Positions 34,271 through 43,312 of a DNA stretch of 64,000 bases are shown here, in pieces. Source of the stretch: Amycolatopsis azurea DSM 43854 (GTDB lineage Bacteria > Actinomycetota > Actinomycetes > Mycobacteriales > Pseudonocardiaceae); the NCBI RefSeq assembly GCF_001995215.1, contig NZ_MUXN01000026.1, forward strand, positions 62,001-126,000. The letters run 5' to 3'. The translations under genes and the position numbers were made by a program. Each line of letters opens with the position of its first letter. Within the stretch, counting starts at the first letter, position 1. A model generated the notes under the pieces. The model had not been told where the DNA came from, searched no databases, and saw only the letters and a program-made list of their open reading frames with translations.

Positions 34271-34912
34271 ATGCGTCGGCTGACATTGGTCGATTCCTTG
34301 TTCTTCCTCGCCCACGACGAGTTCACCGGAAAACCCGCGCTGCGCCGCACGGGACTCGGCATCGGAATGGCCGGTGCCGCGCTTTGCGATCTCCTCCTCG
34401 CCGAGCGGATCACCGTGGAACGCAAGCGAATCCGGCCGCTGACCCGCCGCGGCCTCGCCCATCCTCCGCTGGATCGGGTGTTCTCGGAAATCCTTCGCGA
34501 ACGCGAGCCGCACACCGTCCGGGAATGGGTCGACCATCTCCGGCAGGATCTCGGGGAAACGGTCGCGGACAATCTGCTCACCGCGGGGGTGATCAACCGC
34601 GAGACCGACCGGGTGCTCATGCGAAAGAATCACCGGTACCCGCCGCGGGATCTGCTGATGTCGACGGCCGCGCGCAGCAAGGCGAGGACGGCCGTCCTCG
34701 GCACCGAACGGCCGGACCCGCATTCGGTCTGCCTGGCCCTGCTGGCCTGGACGATCGGCCTCGACGACCTCTGCGAACCGGAACTCGACCGCGCCGGCCT
34801 GCGGACCTGGTCGGAGGCCACGCACCGGGAACTCCCGAAGGCGCTCGCCGAGCTGATCTCGGGGGTGGACGCCGTCGGCGCCGCCGTCGTCTACACCGGC
34901 GACAGGCGGTGA
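34271..34912 (+). CDS. GPP34 (GOLPH3/Vps74-like) family protein
   Basis: A 213-residue protein of the GPP34 phosphoprotein family. In eukaryotes these bind phosphatidylinositol-4-phosphate in the Golgi; in actinobacteria many copies exist with no settled role. Recognisable pieces are LTLVDSLFFLAHDEFTGKP at the start, GMAGAALCDLLLAERITVE, LTAGVINRETDRVLMRKNHRYPP and the final SVCLALLAWTIGLDDL. There is no signal or membrane segment. It diverges from the permease across a 200-bp gap in which I see no other gene. The ATG has GGAGGG upstream. Confidence 0.87.
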   Translation: MRRLTLVDSLFFLAHDEFTGKPALRRTGLGIGMAGAALCDLLLAERITVERKRIRPLTRRGLAHPPLDRVFSEILREREPHTVREWVDHLRQDLGETVADNLLTAGVINRETDRVLMRKNHRYPPRDLLMSTAARSKARTAVLGTERPDPHSVCLALLAWTIGLDDLCEPELDRAGLRTWSEATHRELPKALAELISGVDAVGAAVVYTGDRR

Positions 34913-35049
34913 CCCGCCAGTCCTGTCGCGCGAAAATCTTCAACCGTCCGAACCCCTTGCCGGAAACTGTCACCCATGGTTATCGTGTGCCCACGCCGCA
35001 GTTACACCTGACAGAAAATGACAATTCTCTGTGGAAAGGGACACCTTTC

Positions 35050-35901
35050 ATGAGTGACACCCTGCGGCCCGCGATGCGTCGTGCTCTCGGCGCGGTTTCC
35101 GTCCTCGCTCTCGCCGTTTCCGGCCCGGTCGCGATCTCTTCACTCGCGTCCGCCGAGCCCGCCCCGGCGTCGGCGTCGATCTTCGCTTCCGGTGGCGACC
35201 TCGCCTCGCCGGAGAAGAAGGAGATCGCGATGCAGATCGTCTCCAGCGCGGAAAACTCTTCACTGGACTGGAAAGCGCAGTACTCCTACATCGAGGACAT
35301 CGGCGACGGCCGCGGCTACACCGCCGGCATCATCGGGTTCTGCTCCGGCACCGGCGACATGCTCGACCTCGTCGAGCGCTACACGAACTCGGTCCCGGAC
35401 AACCCGCTCGCGGAATACCTCCCCGCACTGCGGAAAGTCGACGGCAGCGATTCGCACGAAGGCCTCGGCAGCGGTTTCGAAAACGCGTGGCGGGAGGCCG
35501 CCGGACGTTCGGACTTCAAGGAAGCGCAGAACGGCGAGCGTGACCGCGTCTATTTCGACCCGGCGGTGAACCAGGCCAAATCGGACGGACTGGGCGCACT
35601 GGGACAATTCATCTACTACGACGCCATCGTGATGCACGGGCCGGGCACCAGCCAGGACAGCTTCGGCGGCATCCGCTCGGCCGCGATCCAGAAGGCGAAG
35701 CCGCCGTCCCAGGGCGGTGACGAGAAGGCGTACCTGACGGCGTTCCTCGACGCGCGGCGCGTGGTCATGAAGCAGGAAGAGGCGCACGCGGACACCTCGC
35801 GGATCGACACCGCTCAGCTGGTGTGGCTCAACGACGGCAACCTGGACCTGCACACCCCGCTGCGATGGAAGGTCTACGGGGACCCGTACGAGATCAACTG
35901 A
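35050..35901 (+). CDS. csn: Secreted GH46 chitosanase
   Basis: A 283-residue secreted glycoside hydrolase of family 46, which cuts beta-1,4 links in chitosan. A signal peptide (residues ~1-36, ending SLASAEPA) precedes the mature enzyme. The catalytic pair is clear: E68 in SSAENSSLDWKAQYSYIED and D86 in DIGDGRGYTAGIIGF, 18 residues apart, as between E22 and D40 of the Streptomyces N174 enzyme. FCSGTGDMLD and the C-terminal fold are also conserved. It stands alone with a large palindrome after it. A sugar-responsive repressor probably regulates it, but no operator was identified. Confidence 0.95.
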   Translation: MSDTLRPAMRRALGAVSVLALAVSGPVAISSLASAEPAPASASIFASGGDLASPEKKEIAMQIVSSAENSSLDWKAQYSYIEDIGDGRGYTAGIIGFCSGTGDMLDLVERYTNSVPDNPLAEYLPALRKVDGSDSHEGLGSGFENAWREAAGRSDFKEAQNGERDRVYFDPAVNQAKSDGLGALGQFIYYDAIVMHGPGTSQDSFGGIRSAAIQKAKPPSQGGDEKAYLTAFLDARRVVMKQEEAHADTSRIDTAQLVWLNDGNLDLHTPLRWKVYGDPYEIN

Positions 35902-35906
35902 CGCCG

Positions 35907-35961
35907 GTCCGTGAAGGCCTCCTTGAGGGACCCTGGGTCCCTCAAGGAGGCCTTCACGGAC
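35907..35961. terminator. 55-bp perfect palindrome between convergent genes
   Basis: Arms at 35907-35933 and 35935-35961 are perfect 27-bp reverse complements with a single T at the centre. The palindrome starts 5 bp after the chitosanase stop and extends into the last codons of the PHP gene. It would serve as a strong bidirectional terminator or a cruciform. Confidence 0.85.
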
Positions 35962-36952
35962 TTGAGGCCAGCAGGTCGTCGGCGGTCCGCGTGTTGATCA
36001 CCCGGTCCGGCTCGATCCCCAGCTCGGTGGCGCGCACGCAGCCGTAGACCAGCCAGTCCAGCTGCCCCGGCGCGTGCGCGTCGCTGTCGATCGCGAACTC
36101 GCAGCCCAGGTCCACGGCCAGGTTCAGCAGCCGCGTCGGCGGATCCCGGCGTTCGGGGCGCGAGTTGATCTCGACGGCGACGCCGTTGTCCCGGCAAGCG
36201 GTGAACACCGCCTCCGCGTCGAACTCCGACTCGGGCCGCTTCCCGCGTGCCCCCATGACCAGCCGTCCGGTGCAGTGCCCCAGCACCCGGACCCTCGGAT
36301 GTTGGACGGCGGCGATCATCCGCGGCGTCATCTCCCTGGCGGGCATCCGCAGCTTCGAGTGCACGCTCGCGACGACGAAGTCCAGCCGCTCCAGCAAGTC
36401 TTCCTCTTGGTCCAGCGTGCCGTCGAGGTGGATGTCGACCTCGATGCCGTGCAGGATCCGGAACGGCGCCATCGTCTCGTTCAGTTCCGCGACGACGTCC
36501 ATCTGCCGTCGCAGCCGCTCCGGCGAGAGACCGTTGGCGACGGTCAGGCGCGGCGAATGATCGGTCAGCACCATCCATTCGTGGCCGAGCGCGCGGGCGG
36601 CCTCGGCCATCTCCTCGATCGGGCTCCCGCCGTCGGACCAGTCCGAATGGGTGTGGCAGTCGCCGCGCAGCGCCGCCCGCATCGGACCGCCGTCGGGCAG
36701 CTTCGGCTCGCCGAGTTTCTCGAAGTACGCGGGACGACGGCCGGCGAGGACGTCCTCGACGACGGCCGCGGTCGCCTTGCCGATGTTCGGCAACGCGGTC
36801 AGCGTGCCCGCCTCGGCGCGTTTACGCAGGTCGTCGGGCTTCACCTTGGCGATCACCGAGGCCGCCTGCCGGAAGGCCCGCACCCGGTAGCTCGGTTCGC
36901 CCGCGCGCTCCAGCCGGAACGCGATCTCCCTCAACGCCTGCGCCGGTTCCAT
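35954..36952 (-). CDS. PHP-domain phosphoesterase with helix-hairpin-helix region
   Basis: A 332-residue protein. The N-terminal ~80 residues resemble the helix-hairpin-helix/8-kDa-like part of X-family polymerases (FRQAASVIAKV, LTALPNIGKATAAVVEDVL). The PHP metallo-phosphoesterase domain follows, with metal ligands in GDCHTHSDWSDGG, LTDHSP, GIEVDIH, VVASVHS, LGHCTGR and IDSDAH. No polymerase domain is present. The PHP part could act as a 3'-5' nuclease or phosphatase in DNA repair. It is the last gene of a GntR/metallophosphoesterase/PHP transcript, and its 3' end lies in the large palindrome. Confidence 0.82.
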   Translation of the reverse strand: MEPAQALREIAFRLERAGEPSYRVRAFRQAASVIAKVKPDDLRKRAEAGTLTALPNIGKATAAVVEDVLAGRRPAYFEKLGEPKLPDGGPMRAALRGDCHTHSDWSDGGSPIEEMAEAARALGHEWMVLTDHSPRLTVANGLSPERLRRQMDVVAELNETMAPFRILHGIEVDIHLDGTLDQEEDLLERLDFVVASVHSKLRMPAREMTPRMIAAVQHPRVRVLGHCTGRLVMGARGKRPESEFDAEAVFTACRDNGVAVEINSRPERRDPPTRLLNLAVDLGCEFAIDSDAHAPGQLDWLVYGCVRATELGIEPDRVINTRTADDLLASSP

Positions 36953-36970
36953 GGCTTCCTGTCTACCCCG

Positions 36971-37474
36971 TCAGCGGCGAAGAGGCAGCTCATGAAGCGC
37001 GACGTCGCACAACTCGCCATCACGAATCCCGGCGGTCTGGTACGTGCAGAACGGCTGCCTCCGCCGGTCGGTCGGCGAGCCGGGGTTCAGCAGCCGCAAC
37101 CCGTTCGGCGTGACCGTGTCCCAAGGGATGTGGCTGTGCCCGAACACGAGGACGTCGGTGTCCGGGAACCGCTCGTCGCAGCGCCGCTCGCGCCCCTGTT
37201 TCCCGCCGGTCTCGTGGACGACAGCCAGCCGGACACCGCCGAGTTCCGCCCGCGCGATCTCCGGGAGCCGCGCCCGCAGGTCCGCCCCGTCGTTGTTGCC
37301 CCACACCCCGATGAGCCGCTTGCTCCGGGCCTCGAGTTCGTCGAGCAGGGCGACCTCGACCCAGTCGCCGGCGTGGACGACGACGTCCGCCGCGTCTACC
37401 TCGCGCCAGACCTGGTCCGGCAGCGCCTTCGCGCGCGGCGGGAGATGCGTGTCGGCGACGATCAGCAGGCGCAT
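36971..37474 (-). CDS. YfcE/MJ0936-type metallophosphoesterase
   Basis: A 167-residue calcineurin-like phosphodiesterase. Metal-binding motifs are complete: VADTHLP (D-x-H), VHAGDWV (GD), GVWGNNDG (GNxD-like), VVHETGG and FGHSHIPW (GH-x-H). Length is typical of the small YfcE/MJ0936 group, which cleave phosphodiesters in vitro. Its ATG overlaps the GntR stop as TGATG, so it is coupled to the regulator. The role is unknown, but the neighbouring PHP gene is another metal phosphoesterase. Confidence 0.85.
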   Translation of the reverse strand: MRLLIVADTHLPPRAKALPDQVWREVDAADVVVHAGDWVEVALLDELEARSKRLIGVWGNNDGADLRARLPEIARAELGGVRLAVVHETGGKQGRERRCDERFPDTDVLVFGHSHIPWDTVTPNGLRLLNPGSPTDRRRQPFCTYQTAGIRDGELCDVALHELPLRR

Positions 37475-38133
37475 CACCGGTCTCCGATGGCTCCGAGGAT
37501 CCGGTCGAGGAAGTCGCCGATGTGCGTGCGCAGCAGCCCTGCCGCGCCGTCGGCGTCGCCCTTCTTCGCCGCCGCCAGCACCGCCTTGTGCTCGTTCCAT
37601 TCCTTGCGCCAGCTGGGATTCGCCTCCCAGCCGACCACACTGATCAGCGCGGCGCGGTCCTTGAGGTCGTCCAGCATCGAGACCATCAGCGGATTGCCGC
37701 AGCCGCTGTAGAGCGCGCGGTGGAACCGGCGGTTGAGCAGGCTGAGCGAGGCCTGGTCCTTGTCCGAGATCGCCGCCGACGCCTCCTTCAGCGCTTCCGC
37801 GGCGTCTTCGAGCAGGTCCGGCGAGCGGCGTTCCACCGACCGGCGCACGGCTTCGGGTTCCAGCACCATGCGGACGTCGTAGACGGACTTCGCCAGCTCC
37901 GCGTCCACCACGCACACCGAGGCACCCTTGTACGGGCTGAACGTCACGAGTCCCGAGTTCGACAGCACTTTGAGCGCCTCGCGGACCGGAGTCTTGGACA
38001 CCCCGAGCCGGGCCGCGAGTTCGGCTTCGACCAGCGGCTGGCCGGGTTCGAGCTCGCGGGTGAGGATGCCGCGGCGGATCTCCTCGAGCACCACTTCGGT
38101 GCGGGAAGCGGGCAGGCTGAAGGTCGACGACAT
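37474..38133 (-). CDS. GntR-family regulator, FCD (FadR) subfamily
   Basis: A 219-residue regulator: an N-terminal GntR winged helix (ILTRELEPGQPLVEAELAARLGVSKTPVREALKVL, about residues 20-55) and an all-helical FCD ligand domain (VRMVLEPEAVRRSVERR through FHRALYSGCGN, with histidine metal ligands). FCD regulators usually sense carboxylic or sugar acids. It diverges from an IlvD/Edd-family dehydratase with TCATATATGA between, so it probably controls sugar-acid dehydration. I use the ATG at 38133 because the longer reading would include that operator. Confidence 0.9.
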   Translation of the reverse strand: MSSTFSLPASRTEVVLEEIRRGILTRELEPGQPLVEAELAARLGVSKTPVREALKVLSNSGLVTFSPYKGASVCVVDAELAKSVYDVRMVLEPEAVRRSVERRSPDLLEDAAEALKEASAAISDKDQASLSLLNRRFHRALYSGCGNPLMVSMLDDLKDRAALISVVGWEANPSWRKEWNEHKAVLAAAKKGDADGAAGLLRTHIGDFLDRILGAIGDR

Positions 38134-38140
38134 GAGCAAA

Positions 38141-38150
38141 TCATATATGA
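38141..38150. promoter_or_regulatory. Operator-like palindrome TCATATATGA
   Basis: A perfect 10-bp palindrome lies in the 34-bp gap between the divergent GntR and dehydratase starts. It is AT-rich in a very GC-rich setting and fits a GntR/FCD half-site pair. Binding is inferred. Confidence 0.6.
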
Positions 38151-38167
38151 GATGCCATACTCGGGGC

Positions 38168-39886
38168 ATGAAAGCCCCCGAGGATCTCCGCAGCCACCGC
38201 TGGTTCGGCGGCGACGAACTGCGCGGCTTCAGCCACCGTGCCCGGAGCAGGCAGCTCGGCTACAACCCGGAGGAACACCTCGGGAAGCCCGTCATCGCGA
38301 TCCTCAACACCTGGAGCGACATCAACCCCTGCCACATGCATCTGCGCGAACGCGCGGAACAGGTCAAACGCGGGGTGTGGCAGGCGGGCGGATTCCCGCT
38401 GGAATTCCCGGTCGCGACGCTGTCGGAGACCTTCCAGAAGCCGACGCCGATGCTCTACCGCAACCTGCTTTCGATGGAGGCGGAAGAGATCCTGCGGTCC
38501 TACCCGATCGACGGCGCCGTCCTCATGGGCGGCTGCGACAAGACGACGCCCGCGTTGCTGATGGGCGCGACGAGCGCGGGCCTCCCCGCGATCTTCGTTC
38601 CCGCGGGCCCGATGTTGCGCGGTCACTGGCGGAACGAGGTGCTCGGCAGCGGCACCGACATGTGGAAGTACTGGGACGACAAGCGCGCCGGGCTGATCGG
38701 CGACGCGGAACTGTCCGAATTGGAGCGTGGGCTCGCCCGCTCCCCCGGGACCTGTATGACGATGGGGACCGCGGCCACGATGATGTCGGTCGCCGAAGTG
38801 CTCGGGCTGACCTTGCCCGGCGCGGCGTCGATCCCCGCCGTGGACTCGGCGCACCACCGGATGGCCGCGGCGAGCGGCGCGCGCGTGGTGGACATGGTGT
38901 GGGAGGACCTCACCATCACGAAGATCCTCGACAAGCGCGCGTACGCCGACGCGATCACCACCGTGCTGGCGCTCGGCGGCTCCACCAACGCCGTCATCCA
39001 CCTGATCGCGATGGCCGGTCGCGGGCGGATCCCGTTGTCCGTCGACGATTTCGACACGATCGCGCGCCGGGTCCCGGTACTGGCGAACATCCGGCCCGGC
39101 GGGGACTGGCTGATGGAGGACTTCTATTACGCCGGAGGGCTTCCCGGCCTGCTGTCCCGGCTGACCGACCTGCTGCACACCGAACGTGTCACGGTCACCG
39201 GCCGCACCCTCGGCGAGACACTGGAAACGGCGCGGGTACACGACGACGACGTCATCCGCCCCCGCGACAACCCGGTCGCCCCGGAAGGCGGAGTCGCTGT
39301 GCTGCGCGGAAATCTCGCTCCTTCGGGAGCGGTGATCAAGCACATCGCCGCGGATCCGCGCCTGCTCGTCCACACTGGACCGGCGGTGGTTTTCGACGAC
39401 TACAAGGACTTGAAGAAGCGCATCAACGACCCCGCGCTCGGCATCACCGAGGATTCCGTCCTCGTGCTGCGCGGATCCGGGCCGCTCGGCGGCCCCGGCA
39501 TGCCCGAGTACGGGATGCTGCCGCTGCCCGATCACCTGCTGGCCAAGGGGGTCCGGGACATGGTCCGCGTGTCCGACGCCCGGATGAGCGGCACCAGTTA
39601 CGGCGCGTGCGTGCTGCACGTCGCGCCGGAATCCCACGTGGGCGGGCCGCTCGCGCTGGTCCGCGACGGCGATCCGATCACCTTGGACGTCCCATCGCGA
39701 CGACTGAGCCTCGACGTCGATGATGCGGAATTGCAACACCGCCGGGCACAGTGGACCACGCCGCCCCCGCGGTACGAACGGGGTTACGGCGCGTTGTACT
39801 CCGAACACATCACGCAAGCCGACGAGGGCTGTGACTTCGACTTTCTCGCCAAAGTGGGCGAAAACCCGGAACCTGACGCCCAGTGA
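38168..39886 (+). CDS. IlvD/Edd-family dehydratase (sugar-acid type)
   Basis: A 572-residue Fe-S dehydratase of the dihydroxy-acid / 6-phosphogluconate dehydratase family. The three cluster-type cysteines lie in NTWSDINPCHMH, MGGCDKTTPA and SPGTCMTMGTA. SDARMSGTSYG is the conserved active-site serine region near the C-terminus. Details such as the PCHMH motif and a GntR partner point to a pentonate or other sugar-acid dehydratase (L-arabinonate dehydratase-like) rather than biosynthetic IlvD. The start at ATG 38168 follows the operator. The substrate is inferred. Confidence 0.85.
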   Translation: MKAPEDLRSHRWFGGDELRGFSHRARSRQLGYNPEEHLGKPVIAILNTWSDINPCHMHLRERAEQVKRGVWQAGGFPLEFPVATLSETFQKPTPMLYRNLLSMEAEEILRSYPIDGAVLMGGCDKTTPALLMGATSAGLPAIFVPAGPMLRGHWRNEVLGSGTDMWKYWDDKRAGLIGDAELSELERGLARSPGTCMTMGTAATMMSVAEVLGLTLPGAASIPAVDSAHHRMAAASGARVVDMVWEDLTITKILDKRAYADAITTVLALGGSTNAVIHLIAMAGRGRIPLSVDDFDTIARRVPVLANIRPGGDWLMEDFYYAGGLPGLLSRLTDLLHTERVTVTGRTLGETLETARVHDDDVIRPRDNPVAPEGGVAVLRGNLAPSGAVIKHIAADPRLLVHTGPAVVFDDYKDLKKRINDPALGITEDSVLVLRGSGPLGGPGMPEYGMLPLPDHLLAKGVRDMVRVSDARMSGTSYGACVLHVAPESHVGGPLALVRDGDPITLDVPSRRLSLDVDDAELQHRRAQWTTPPPRYERGYGALYSEHITQADEGCDFDFLAKVGENPEPDAQ

Positions 39887-39987
39887 CCACCCGACGGAGT
39901 GACCGGCTCACCCAACCGGGCGAGTTGCAAGCTCACAAAACGCCCCCCGTATCTTGAACGTACGTCCGGAACGTGTGGAAGGCCCGG

Positions 39988-41838
39988 ATGTTCGATCACG
40001 ACGTCCGGCCTCCCCGGACCGTGGAGGGTGGAGAGTTGCCGCAGGAACCGCGCTGGCCCGAGTCCCACGCTGAGCAGACGGACATTCTCCCGGTCGTCAC
40101 GCCCGGGTTCGCGGAGTCTGCCACGCCCCAGGAGCCCACGCCACCGAAGCGCCGTCGCAGCTACCGCAAGGCCGCCTTCATCGGCGGCGGCGTGTTCGGG
40201 CTGCTGGTCGCCGTGTACGCCCTCGACGTGCTGGTCTCCCAGGGCAGCGTCCCCCGCGGCGTCACCGTCGCCGGGGTCGACGTCGGCGGCATGGACCGCG
40301 CCGCGGCCGAGAAGGAGCTCAAGGCCGGCATCGAACCGCGGCTGACCCGGCCGGTGAAGGTCGTCGCGGGCGACGCCCAGGAGTCGCTGGCGCCGACCAC
40401 GTCGGGCCTGCGGCTCGACTGGCCCGCCACCCTGGACCAGGCGGGCGACCAGCCGCTGAACCCGTTCACGCGGATCGCGTCGTTCTTCAGCACCACCGAG
40501 GTCGGCGTCGTCACGCAGACCGACGACGGGAAGCTCACCGGGGCGCTGGAGAACCTGCGCGACAAGGTCGACCGCGACCCGGTCGAGGGCACCGTCCGCT
40601 TCGAACAGGCCAAGCCGGTCGCGGTTGAGCCGAAGACCGGGCAGAAGCTCGACGTCGAGGCCGCCAAGAAGACCATCCTCGACCGCTGGGCCACCGGCGA
40701 GCCGCTGACGCTCGCGGTCACCCAGACCCCGGTCAAGGTCTCCGCGGAGGCCGTCCACGCCGCCCTCGACCAGGTCGCGAAGCCCGCCGTGGCGGCGCCG
40801 ATCGTCATCAAGGGCGAGGGCAAGGACGCGATCGTCAAACCCGACGCCATCGCGGCCGCGCTGACCTTCGAACCCGCCGACGGCGGCGTGCTGAACCCGA
40901 AGGTGGACAACACCAAGATCATCGAAGCCGCGGGCCCGCAGCTGAAGTCCACCGAAAAGGAGGGCAAGGACGCGCAGATCGTCTTCGAAGGCGGCAAGCC
41001 GACCGTCCAGCCCTCCGAGGACGCGAACGTCGTCGACTGGGAGCCGAGCCTCAAGCCGGTGCTCGACGTGCTCAAGCGCGCCGCGCCCCGCGACATGCCG
41101 GTGACCTACAAGAAGACCCCGGCCAAGGTGACCACCGAGCAGGCCAACCAGCTCGGCATCAAGGAGGTCGTCAGCGAGTTCAAGACCGGCGGATTCGCCC
41201 CGGACTCGGGGACGAACATCCGGGTCGTGGCGCAGAAGGTCAACGGCGCCATCGTGAAGCCGGGCGAGACGTTCAGCCTCAACGGGTTCACCGGGCCGCG
41301 CGGCGCGGCGCAGGGTTACGTCGAGGCCGGCGTCATCAAGGACGGCGCGCCCGGCCGCGAGGTCGGCGGCGGGATCTCGCAGTTCGCGACCACGCTGTAC
41401 AACGCCTCGTACTTCGCCGGTATGAAGGACACCGAGCACAAGGAACACAGCTACTACATCAGCCGCTACCCCGCCGCGCGCGAGGCGACCGTGTTCCAGA
41501 ACCACAACGGCGGCAGCGTGATCGACCTGAAGTTCACCAACGACAGCGACACCGGCGTCGCGATCCAGACCGTCTGGACGCCGTCGGACATCACGATCCG
41601 CCTGTGGGGCACCAAGAAGTACACCGTCGAGTCGGTCCCCGGCGGCCGCACCAACCCGTCCGACCCGCCGACCAAGCCCGGCCCTGCCGAGAACTGCAAG
41701 CCCAGCAACGGCGCGCCCGGCTTCACCACTTCGGACACCCGGATCATCAAGGACGCCGCGAGCGGCCGCGAGATCCGGCGTCACACCCGGAACGTCCACT
41801 ACAACCCGCAGCCGAAGATCACCTGCGGCACGGAGTAA
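39988..41838 (+). CDS. VanW-family cell-wall protein
   Basis: A 616-residue protein anchored by one membrane segment (residues ~62-84, after KRRRSYRK), with most of it outside the cell. Putative peptidoglycan-binding type domains occupy about 95-350. The VanW domain follows (EFKTGGFAPDSGTNIRVVAQKVNGAIVKPGETFSLNGFTGPR at about 390-435, then GGGISQFATTLYNAS). VanW proteins are linked to glycopeptide resistance loci and wall structure, but their biochemical role is not settled. No van resistance genes are nearby. ATG 39988 has GGAAGG upstream and is favoured over a GTG five codons earlier. Confidence 0.88.
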   Translation: MFDHDVRPPRTVEGGELPQEPRWPESHAEQTDILPVVTPGFAESATPQEPTPPKRRRSYRKAAFIGGGVFGLLVAVYALDVLVSQGSVPRGVTVAGVDVGGMDRAAAEKELKAGIEPRLTRPVKVVAGDAQESLAPTTSGLRLDWPATLDQAGDQPLNPFTRIASFFSTTEVGVVTQTDDGKLTGALENLRDKVDRDPVEGTVRFEQAKPVAVEPKTGQKLDVEAAKKTILDRWATGEPLTLAVTQTPVKVSAEAVHAALDQVAKPAVAAPIVIKGEGKDAIVKPDAIAAALTFEPADGGVLNPKVDNTKIIEAAGPQLKSTEKEGKDAQIVFEGGKPTVQPSEDANVVDWEPSLKPVLDVLKRAAPRDMPVTYKKTPAKVTTEQANQLGIKEVVSEFKTGGFAPDSGTNIRVVAQKVNGAIVKPGETFSLNGFTGPRGAAQGYVEAGVIKDGAPGREVGGGISQFATTLYNASYFAGMKDTEHKEHSYYISRYPAAREATVFQNHNGGSVIDLKFTNDSDTGVAIQTVWTPSDITIRLWGTKKYTVESVPGGRTNPSDPPTKPGPAENCKPSNGAPGFTTSDTRIIKDAASGREIRRHTRNVHYNPQPKITCGTE

Positions 41839-41879
41839 CCCGGGAGGCTGAAGGGGGCTTTCCCCTCATTTCACGCGGC

Positions 41880-41922
41880 GAAGGGCGCTTTCCCTGCATC
41901 ACATGCGGGGAAAGCGCCCTTC
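41880..41922 (+). terminator. Terminator of the VanW gene
   Basis: GAAGGGCGCTTTCCC (41880-41894) pairs with GGGAAAGCGCCCTTC (41908-41922), with an inner GCAT/ATGC stem and CAC loop, and is followed by a T-rich GGCTTCTTTTA. It shares its core with the hairpin at 25214-25252. Confidence 0.85.
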
Positions 41923-41996
41923 GGCTTCTTTTACCGAAAGCACCCGAAGCGGTACTCTGAGTGTCCACGACCCGATAGGACGGGGGTGGCCACGAC

Positions 41997-43208
41997 ATGA
42001 CCTCCAAGGCGACCTTCCGGCAGATCTTCGCGGTCGGTGAACTGCGGGCGATCTGGTTCGCGGAACTCCAGTCGATCCTCGGCGATCAGGTGGCCAGGGT
42101 CGCGCTGTCGGTCCTGGTGTTCCAGCGGACCGGTTCGGCGACCTGGCCCGCGCTGACCTACGCGCTCACCTACCTGCCCGACCTGATCGGCGGGCCGTTG
42201 CTCGGCGGCCTGGCCGACCGGTTCCCGCGCCGCGCGGTGATGGTCTGTTCCGACGTCGTCCGGGCGCTCCTGGTCGCGGTGCTCGCCGTCCCCGGCATCC
42301 CGTTGCCCGTACTCGCCGCCGTGCTCGTGCTGGTGCAGTTGGCGAACGCGCCGTTCACCGCCGCGCAGGCCGCCGTCCTTCCCTCGGTACTGAGCGGGGA
42401 CCAGTACGTGCTGGGCCAGTCGCTGCTGAAGATCACCAATCAGGTCGGCCAGCTCGCCGGATTCGCCTTGGGCGGCGCGGTGATCGCCGCGATCGGGCCG
42501 GGACGCGGGCTGGCCGTCGACGCGGTGACGTTCGGTGTCTCGGCGATCGTCCTGCGGCTGGGTGTCCGCGCACGGGCCGCTTCCGGAGCCGATGGACCGG
42601 CGACGTCGACCCTGCGACGGCTGTCGGCGGGTGCCCGCACGATCTGGCGGGACCGCCGGTTGCGCGCGCTGGTCGGCCTGGCGTGGCTGGCAGGTTTCGT
42701 GATCGTGCCGGAAGGTCTCGCCGTGCCCTACGCCGCGGAGATCGGCGGCGGGGCGGCGACGGCGGGACTGCTGCTCGCCGCGCATCCGGCGGGGATCGTG
42801 CTCGGCGTGTTCGTGCTGGGCCGCCTGGTACGGCCCGAAATCCGGCTGCGGATGGTCGGGATGCTCGCGCTCGGCGCGATCGTGCCGCTCGCGGCGTTCT
42901 GGTTCCGGCCGTCGCTCCCCTACGCCGCCGGACTGCTCGTGCTGTCCGGGATGTGCGCGGCCTACCAGGTCACCGCGAGCACCACGTTCATGCGGTTGGT
43001 CCCCGACACCGAACGAGGCCAGGCCTTCGGCCTCGCCGGGTCGGGACTCATCGCCGTGCAGGGAATCGGGCTGATCGCCGGCGGCCTGCTCGTCGGCGTG
43101 CTCGGTTCACCCGCGACGACGGTCTCGGTCATCGCATTGGCCGGTCTCGTAGTGGCTGTTCCGGCCACCCGGGCTTGGCGCCACGTGGCCCCTCTGCACC
43201 CCCTTTAG
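41997..43208 (+). CDS. MFS transporter (probable exporter)
   Basis: A 403-residue major facilitator with about 12 hydrophobic segments. The segment 2-3 loop has the MFS signature GGLADRFPRRAVMV, and a second-half signature is weaker, as is common in this EntS/MdfA-like group. The N-terminal FRQIFAVGELRAIWFAELQSILGDQVARVAL is typical of actinobacterial drug or siderophore exporters. It stands alone, 158 bp after the VanW gene and behind a terminator. The substrate is unknown. Confidence 0.85.
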   Translation: MTSKATFRQIFAVGELRAIWFAELQSILGDQVARVALSVLVFQRTGSATWPALTYALTYLPDLIGGPLLGGLADRFPRRAVMVCSDVVRALLVAVLAVPGIPLPVLAAVLVLVQLANAPFTAAQAAVLPSVLSGDQYVLGQSLLKITNQVGQLAGFALGGAVIAAIGPGRGLAVDAVTFGVSAIVLRLGVRARAASGADGPATSTLRRLSAGARTIWRDRRLRALVGLAWLAGFVIVPEGLAVPYAAEIGGGAATAGLLLAAHPAGIVLGVFVLGRLVRPEIRLRMVGMLALGAIVPLAAFWFRPSLPYAAGLLVLSGMCAAYQVTASTTFMRLVPDTERGQAFGLAGSGLIAVQGIGLIAGGLLVGVLGSPATTVSVIALAGLVVAVPATRAWRHVAPLHPL

Positions 43209-43312
43209 ACCGGAACCCGGTACTCACCAGTTCTGCCCGCGCATAGGGCTCACCCCCTCCGCTTACCCGTTCCGGTCACGCGTGGTGCACCCACGCCTAC
43301 CCATACAGCGTA

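Noticed and set aside
39988-41838. VanW protein as a vancomycin-resistance locus
   Set aside because: No vanH, vanA, vanX or VanRS-like genes are adjacent; VanW-domain proteins are common in actinobacteria without resistance.
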